A stretch of DNA of 64,000 nucleotides, taken from positions 186,001-250,000 of the forward strand of contig JALLLS010000030.1 in NCBI GenBank assembly GCA_025094145.1. The letters run 5' to 3'. Under the pieces are notes generated by a model that saw nothing but the letters and a program-made list of their open reading frames with translations, was not told where the DNA came from and searched no databases. Positions 57,096-64,000 of this stretch are shown in pieces. The translations under genes were made by a program, and so were the position numbers. How positions within the stretch are numbered: position 1 is the stretch's first letter; each line of letters opens with the position of its first letter. This DNA is from Spinellus fusiger (Eukaryota > Mucoromycota > Mucoromycetes > Mucorales > Phycomycetaceae).

Positions 57096-58709
57096 AAGGT
57101 AAGTGAGTGAATTCCTTTAACTTATTTCTTAATGAGTATCTTACTATAGGTAAATTCACGTGACATAAGAAAGAATCCACTGTTTGATCTTTCCATAGTG
57201 GTAGTGAGAACTGAGACTGACTAATAAGTAACTAATAAGTAAATAATAAGTAAGTAATAAATTATTCATTGAAGAGGGCTCTACGGTCAACACACCAGGA
57301 GATTTTTCTGGCCTTTAAGCGATGATATCTCCTTCCTTTTACGTAAAAGAAAAAACGCACCTTATATGGAACTGCATTTAAAACGAAAGGTTTGTGGATA
57401 TCAAAAATAATATTTCCTTTTGTGGATACCTCAATATCAAATTATATCATCAGTAAGAAATATTGTTTACGAACAAAATTGTTTATTGTAATAGTATAGA
57501 TAATACTATAGTATGACTATAGCTACTGCCCAAGTGCATTCCCTCATAGCAATAGAATCCACACCCTAAAAGCTTTGTGCTTTATCCTTGGGAGATAGAC
57601 AAATATGCTCAGGAGTATACCCTAGACAGCCTAGACACCTTAGACAGTATAGAAGGAAAAAGACCACTTGAGACTGACTTAAGGAGTCTTTACTTATCTA
57701 ATAACAGAAGAGTGTATTAGTAATAATTCAATAAGAGAGATAGTATGCTTACCTTGTACTTCATACTTGTCTTGAGAATAATGAGTCATATATCATCTAT
57801 TAGAAGAAGAGTCAGTACTATGCCTTATGGATTACAATGAGCTCAAGCCCAGATGAAAGGCTCTTCTAACAGTTACTCTTATTTTTGTTCTCAAGATCTG
57901 CCACACTTATAACACAAATATCCTCACTGAGGTATTAGTGAATTTCAACACTATCCGCGCTTGCCAAAGTTGCGGAATTGTTTAGAACAGAGATGTGAAT
58001 GCATCAAAGGGTATCTATACAGTCACATAAGAATAGATATTTGTATTCATATTTTACTATATCGCCACATCGAAAGTGGTTTCCTTCGGGATTCAGATAT
58101 TTACAGGTAAATTTACATAATAATCTTTATTTAAGAACTAACATGAATATATTTCACTTTTTTTGCTCCTTTTCAAACTGATGTGTCATTTCTTAAACAA
58201 TTGTGGTTCGACTATTTCCTTTTATATCCTAAAGATCTCCTGGTGTGTATCATTCGTGTTATTAATATGACTATGATTATTGCTATGACTATTGTTTATT
58301 TTACCGCTGTAGTGTGCTCTACAACATACATTCTTGCATGCATTGTCTCATTTATTGTAATTGTCTTGTCTTATCCTATTATTATTTATTATTTATTATT
58401 TATTATTTATTATTTATTATTATTATTATTATTATTTTTAAAAAAGGCCTCATTTTGGGCTAAGAACCCTATGTAAAATATATTATAATCTGTTGTGAAT
58501 CTAAAATAAGTTATAAAGTCTGCTTTAAATAGAGGATCTAGTATACTGATAAGAACACCATCCTAATCCCATAAGCTAGTAAAAAGAATAGCTTCTTCAT
58601 TGTACCCACACAATCCAAAAAGAGAGTGTACGCTCTATAACAGAATGGATGATAAATAAATGGATTCTTATGATTCTTTTATTTATATTTATAATAGAAT
58701 GAGAAAAGG
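57096..58709. other. intergenic region
   Basis: About 1.6 kb of AT-rich DNA between the nicastrin start and the trehalose gene's 3' end. It has AATAAGTAAGTAAT-type repeats near 57230-57260 and a TTATTA tract (58378-58437). No open frame is supported by splice structure or family motif on either strand. Confidence 0.55.
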
Positions 58710-61671
58710 TTAGTGCTTCAGAGTAGCTAAGCGGCTTAAACATTCAATAATCTCAGCACTAGAGTCTACATGCCAATTTGCCATTGTCTTCTTTTCAGGA
58801 GGCCCCACTGTGATAGAGAAAAGAGAACCATTTTCTGGAGGCCATATCAATGTAAAGACTGGCTGGTGTATTAGAGAACTTTGGTAAGAAGATGAATGAT
58901 GAGGAGAAATAGTGACAGAAGTAGGGGATTGTGGTTGTCCGTTGGTTGATTTGTTGTAGGCGGTGCTTAATGTACGGAACATATCCTCATCTGTCTTATC
59001 ATCACCAGCACAAATAACAAGATTGGCATCTGGATTCTGAGAGAGGATACGCTTCACAATCTCACCCTTGTTGATAAATAGTGGTCTAACTTCTAGATTC
59101 TTTTTTCCAACTAAAATCTCAACAGGTAATTTGGAAACAATAGTATTCTCAAGATGGTTCTGGCACTCCTTTGCCTGGAAAGCACTACAAAATCAAAGTA
59201 TTGAGTTGGACTCATAAAGTGTTTTTCTCATTCAATGGTCCCTCCACTTACCCATAGGTTGTGTCTGCATTACGGTAGTGCCAAGTAATAGATGACTTTT
59301 TGTGTTCAACAAAACTGCCTTGTGTGCGCTCCGTATAATAATCAAAGATTTTGATAACATCTTGTTTCCAACTTATATCGACATTGTTTATCATACTAGA
59401 CCAAGAAGAGGCACCGGGGGGCTTGAGGTAACATCCATGTTCAGCACTCAGTCCAATATTCTTTACTTTACTACCAAGCCACTCATCCAATGTTGCTTGA
59501 TCTCGGCCAGATATAATCCATACAATATTATACGGATCCAAACATAGCTTCTGGAGACTAGCTAACATCTTGTCCGATGGTTTGGCATCAGAAGGAAGTG
59601 ATACAATGGGAGTCAGTGTGCCCTAAAATACATTGTATAAGTTACAGATATGTTTTTTCTATAGTTATGTATATCAAAGATCCATACATCATAATCAAAA
59701 AACATGAGTCGTTTCTGGGAGACACGATAAGCACTCTCAAGTGAATCCATATTTAGTGTGGGTGTAGAGTGAGACTGGTGTATCTGTTTTTCTGTACAAC
59801 TCACAAGGGCTCTAACAAATGAGTGAGCCCAGTAAGAAGCTGTATGATTTGTAACATGTTTGTATAGTTTCTATTAAATGCAGTTGAGTACAATTGTGTT
59901 TGTCGATGATAGAAGAGTACATCAATAAAACACCACTCATTTATAGTGCTGATGCTATATATCCAAAGCCACTTACCATATGTCTAGAGTCTTTTTCTTC
60001 TGGTGACATGAGAAGTGCATCATTCAGTGCTTTTGCTACTTCAGCATAATCCCATGGGTTGATTAGGATGGCGGCACTTAAAGAACCTGCTGTGCCAGCA
60101 AACTCTGAAAGAATCAAGGGATTGTGTGTCTTTTCTTGGCAAATAATATACTCAAAAGATGTTGTATTCATTCCGTCCCTAACACATGTAATCAGACCAA
60201 CATCTGCTGCAGACAAGAGTGCATAGTATTCATCCCGATCAATGTCCTGGTGGTAATAGTGTACAGGTGTAAACTCTAAAGATCCATAAAGTCCATTGAT
60301 ATGGCTTACAACTTCAGACACTTTTGTTTCCAGTTTTGAATGATCACCAAATGTTGGTGTAGCTACTTGTATGAGAACAACCTTGTTGCGCCATTCAGGA
60401 TAATCCGTCAAGAACTTTTCAAAGGCATAGAGTTTTTGAAGTACACCCTTGGTCGAATCAAGTTTGTCCCGACCCACAATAATCTTTTTACCAGCGTAAG
60501 TGTCCCGAATAGCATTCATTTTAGGATTTACTCCAGGTTGCTGGTAAAACTTGTACACCCGATCAACATCGATACCGATAGGAAATGCTCCAACAGACAC
60601 CACTTGTCCATTAGAGTTGATGCCCACTTGTGTGGATTCACAGCCAAGAACACGAGTGCAGGAAGAGATAAAGTGTCTAGCATACGAATAAGTCTATGTG
60701 TATATATTTAGTTCTAATGTTCATGCATAAGTGCTAATGGTTGATAGGTAGGATGGCTATATCCACACTAGTCAATACCATAAGTAGAGATGATTTACCT
60801 GGAATCCTACAAGGTTGGCACCGAGCATACCCTGTAATATTTCATTTCGAGCTGTTCATAGAGAAATAAGTACTTATTCAGCCCTGATGCTGCCTATTTC
60901 TTATTTCTTCTTATGATCCATTGTGGACTCTCCTTACTTGTTAGACAACGAAGGATCTCCGAGCTTGGGAAGGTGGCATGAAAGAAAAGACCGACAGGAG
61001 CATCTGGGATACTTGCTCGTATCATCTCAGGCACCAGCAAAAGATGATAATCGTGAATATAGACTAGAGGGGTTGTTATTTACAGCATAACACTATACCA
61101 AGAAATCATGCCACTATCTCCTTTGCACCTACTTATGTCTCCTGGGCGATAAGTCTCAATGATAGTGTCTGCAAACTGACGGTTAACAGCTACATAATCC
61201 TCCCAGTTGCTTTTCTCGGACTGTCCATTGGTTGAGTTGGACCATACAACATAGTGAAAAATAGGCCAAAGAACTAGAAAATAATATGTAAACACGTTTT
61301 GTTTATTTTATTGCTGTATAGTTGCTTACTTTGTTTACAGTATCCCTCGTAATGTCCATGGGATTTATTGTCTAGGAAGATAGGCACAATATGGCCTGTT
61401 TCCCAAAGCAACTTTTGCAATTGTGCCTTGTCTTCATGAGCAATCTCTTCGGGAGGAATGGTCTTTTTGCTGATCTTCACTTGAATCGGACCCGTCCATC
61501 CAATATGAATGGCTTCCCAGGATTTCCCGAGACTGTGGACACCTGCATAGAGTGCTGCATGACCCCGTCTCTCCACCACCGTCCAGTCATCTGCTGAGAA
61601 CTTTACTCTTAATGTTTTGCCCTTTGGATGATGTCGAGCCAATCCAGAAACAGGTGCACCCTGAGCAGGAT

Positions 61672-61704
<33 letters not shown>

Positions 61705-62023
61705 CAGGAGCAGGAGCAGGAGCAGCAGGAGCAGCAGGAGCAGAAGCAGCAGAAGCAGGAGCAGTAGTGGCAGAAGCAGAAGCAGTAGTGGCAGTAGCAG
61801 CATGGATGGGCATCTGTTCAGCAATTTGGGTACTTTCCACTGAAGTTTCCAAACCATTGTCTTTACGGAGATGGCATGGTTTGGCGGATCGGCGGATATT
61901 ATAGGGAATTTGGTGAGTAACATTGATAATTCTTCCTTGAATATGAGGAAGATGGCCCGACAAAGGTAGGAAATGGGCGACTTTTTCGGCAGTCAATTCA
62001 GTGATCATAGGTTCTCTATGCAT
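58710..62023 (-). CDS. TPS2: trehalose-6-phosphate synthase/phosphatase, Tps2-like
   Basis: Trehalose pathway enzyme. From 62023 it starts with about 95 residues of leader including an Ala/Pro-rich stretch (APAPAPAAPAPAPAPAPDPA), then the GT20 domain: VERRGHAALYAGVHSLGKSW, LLWPIFHYVVWSN, VYIHDYHLLLVPEMI, GLFFHATFPSSEILRCL, ILQGMLGANLVGFQ, VGAFPIGIDVDRV, VGRDKLDSTKGVLQKLYAFE and RDGMNTTSFEYI. After a linker comes a HAD-type phosphatase: LMFFDYDGTLTPIVSLP (the DxDGT catalytic motif), WIISGRDQATLDEWL, GLSAEHGCYL, and the late GDDKTDEDMF. Both domains look intact. The order and the intact DxDGT suit Tps2 (trehalose-6-phosphate phosphatase), with a possible synthase activity not excluded. Ends at 58710. 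Roughly a dozen short introns; joins approximate. Confidence 0.95.
61672..61806 (-). repeat. GGAGCA/GCAGAA hexamer repeat coding Ala/Pro
   Basis: About 130 bp of GGAGCAGGAGCAG-type units. On the coding (minus) strand it reads as the Ala-Pro-rich leader of the trehalose enzyme. The other frames are open on both strands as pure slippage products (for example 61552-61843), which are not genes. Confidence 0.9.
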
Positions 62024-62958
62024 TTCTTTTATTTTATTTTTTTTAAAAAAAAAAGAGAGTAAAAAATCGAGTGAAAACAGGAATTATTTATAGGAAATAG
62101 AATGCAGACTATATTCAATACCTTCGTCATAGGGCTTTGGTTGTGTAAACATAGCCCAAGTATCTGTTCCTGTATTCAGCTGACTTGGTTTGAAGTGATG
62201 GTGCCTGAGGATCACCCTGAAGACTTTAATCACCGGTACTTGATCACTGAGTGTGTCTCATGAGAGTTCTGAGTTGCACAGGAGGGTGCACTGATGGTTG
62301 AGTTGTATCTTATGTTTCTTATGTGAATACAATCGTCCATCTATAACAGAACCAGAAAGAATCTTTTAAATAAACACTCATTATTCTATCGAGCCAAATA
62401 ATAGTAATAATAATAATAGTAATAATAATAACACTAATAATAAAAAGAGAGAAAATAAACTACAGAGGGTGTTATCAATAACCTTGAGTCTAAATCCCAT
62501 AGAAGAGTTTTGGATGCAATGACTGTTTACTACAGAACCATGTCTTTAAGAAGAGAAGAAGAAGAAAAAAAAGTGAATGAGAAAGAAAGATTATTGGATA
62601 GACACAGATTGGATACTCATGAATTAAGAAGAGAAGCAGCGCTAAGAATACAACACTATTGACACTGATAACAGAACGATCAACGGAACCTTGAAACTTT
62701 ATCATTTTTGTTTCTTGTTTTGTTTTGCCGACAAAAATACTTTTGTAATGGGGTTAGCATCATTTGAAAGTGAACGTGTGCCCTAGTCATGGCATTTTCC
62801 TGAGGCCTGTTTCTTGTAGAAATTACAAACTCCAAATAAATCACTCTTCAGTAGTCATAAGAAACCCCAACACTTTATAAAATGTTTTGCTTTAGCCAAG
62901 ATAGATCCATGGCCTATTGTTCATCAATGATAATGAAAACAAGACATTACTAAATAGT
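62024..62958. other. intergenic region
   Basis: About 930 bp. It has poly-A/T (62034-62054), an AATAAT tract (62396-62445), and a short 71-codon minus frame at 62490-62705 with no support. It is presumed to contain the trehalose gene promoter and the 3' end of the rightmost gene. Confidence 0.55.
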
Positions 62959-64000
62959 CTAAGAATATAGGATGCTTGTACGGATATCCCTCCACGGATT
63001 TGGCTCGCTGATTTTTCTAGTATGAGTACTAGTAGCAGTAGTGGTCTCTTCAATAAGATCTGTATTGGTTTCTTCAATGGCATCTAAACATAAGACATAC
63101 ATACATACATACATACATATTTATATATTAATATATTAATTCTCTCTTCTTCCATGAATAACCTATAGTCACTTACACTCTTTAGAAACCCCCGTCTCTT
63201 GTAATGTCCTACTCTTCTCTTTAATAGATTCTTGTGGATCAGAACTCGTCTTGTCTGTCTCGTCTGTCTCTCTATGTCTTTTCTTTGGAAGATACACACC
63301 AGAGACATTCTCTTCGCTTTTTTCTTCAGCAAAAGGCACCCGACGATGAAAGTAACTCCATGTACTGTATATATCTGCTATGCTCAGCCCTATTGAAGGT
63401 ACACTACTGATCCAGGGCTGTGAAGGACTAGTAGTGTCACTGATAAGCTGTTCTTCATCATAATCCAATATACCAGGAGAATCACATGGGCTAGTGTCCT
63501 GATGTATTAGCAGATCCTCCAACTGCCTCCATGTCCACTGCACTCTATAGAGATCAGGATGTGGAGAGGCATTGGAGATATCGATGAGACGAAAATAGGA
63601 ATTCTTCATCAACAAATCAACAAGTGTTTCCTGAAGATTGCATTGGTATAGATAAATAGTTAAATCCTATCTGTAGTGAGGTGACGTTTTCATTACTTGA
63701 TGATAGCCAATCTCTTCTCCATTTTCTTGCTTGAGTTGTTCATGAACAAAAGAGCCAATCGCATGTGTACTGACATGGTGGGGGTCTTTCTTGAGCCATT
63801 GCCTTAGTATTCTCTCCAAGACTCTTTCTTCTACTGTCCATGGCTCTGTAATAGTTGTGGAGGTGGAGGAAGGTGTAGAGGCAAATGTGTCGCAGGTGGA
63901 TTGTGAGATCAAGGGTCGTGTGTTGGATGTCCTTGTTGAAGGTGGAGGACCCTTGTAATCATCAGGAAGAATAAACACAAACTGTATTCCATTGATCTCT
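62959..64000 (-). CDS. unrecognised protein, 5' part cut by window edge
   Basis: An open reading frame enters from the right edge (EINGIQFVFILPDDYKGPPP at 63940-64000) with no start in the window. Three exons are visible: >64000 to about 63700 ending EIGYHQ, then from about 63629 ETLVDLLMKNSYFRLIDISN to about 63175, then about 63080 to the stop at 62959 (EETNTDLIEETTTATSTHTR, ILYS). The first join skips an intron with donor GTAATG and acceptor TTCAG in phase 0; the last intron carries a CATA microsatellite (63092-63116). The chain is acidic and Ser/Thr-rich, with a helical block VEERVLERILRQWLKKDPHH and a Lys/Arg-Glu tail. No domain was recognised. It may be a nuclear or regulatory protein, but that is not supported. 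Confidence 0.7.

Noticed and set aside
61552..61923. Gln/Glu, Arg/Ser and poly-Leu open frames near the trehalose gene start
   Set aside because: Alternative frames of the GGAGCA repeat; the minus-strand Ala/Pro reading connects to the GT20 domain.
1..64000. tRNA, rRNA, transposon, CRISPR or viral insertions
   Set aside because: No tRNA-like hairpin with a GGTTCRANNCC box, no rRNA block, no transposase, reverse transcriptase or terminal repeats, and no spacer array were seen by eye; a tRNAscan or RepeatMasker run could change this.

Overview
The window looks like a 64-kb piece of nuclear DNA from a filamentous fungus, most likely an early-diverging (Mucoromycota-type) lineage. Every recognisable gene is eukaryotic. 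Most are split by short GT-AG introns of about 40-200 bases with clear GTAAGT-like donors. Velvet, Ndt80/PhoG, DUF1752 and Atg26 are fungal or mainly fungal families. Two genes usually absent from Dikarya, a nicastrin and a spectraplakin-like CH/GAR cytoskeletal protein, point to an early branch. The lineage call is inference; no rRNA, tRNA, transposon, CRISPR or viral gene was seen.

Layout: (1) 1-6.2 kb, all minus: threonyl-tRNA synthetase (cut by the left edge), a velvet regulator with a 16-nt microexon, and a type II membrane GT49 (LARGE/B4GAT1-like) glycosyltransferase. (2) 7.8-12.8 kb: a tiny CYSTM-like protein, a DUF1752 protein, an ArsB/NhaD-type permease divergent from GOT1. (3) 12.9-19.6 kb: a 2,169-residue CH-rod-GAR protein. 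(4) 21.9-30.6 kb: an Ndt80-family factor with a poly-Gln tract, thioredoxin reductase with a possible mitochondrial presequence, and an unrecognised type I membrane protein with an inferred 13-nt microexon. (5) 32.6-44.6 kb: cytochrome c haem lyase, exosome subunit Rrp4, Atg26 sterol glucosyltransferase (minus) divergent from AP-3 delta (plus). (6) 45.2-57.1 kb: a two-cNMP-domain/F-box-like/LRR fusion, a TLC-domain membrane protein, importin-11/Kap120, and nicastrin, whose last intron appears to be GC-AG. (7) 58.7-64 kb: trehalose-6-phosphate synthase/phosphatase and an unrecognised gene cut by the right edge.

The genes do not form one pathway; this is an ordinary eukaryotic gene neighbourhood. 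Loose themes are membrane traffic and glycosylation (GOT1, AP-3 delta, Atg26, GT49, nicastrin, TLC) and redox or stress (thioredoxin reductase, trehalose, velvet, Ndt80). Long AT-rich gaps between genes, and many introns, carry microsatellites and short minisatellites. The most notable points are nicastrin (implying a gamma-secretase in a fungus), the spectraplakin-like protein, the cNMP/F-box/LRR fusion, and two microexons. Exon joins given here were worked out by hand from reading frame, splice signals and family similarity; where stated, summed exon lengths are divisible by three.
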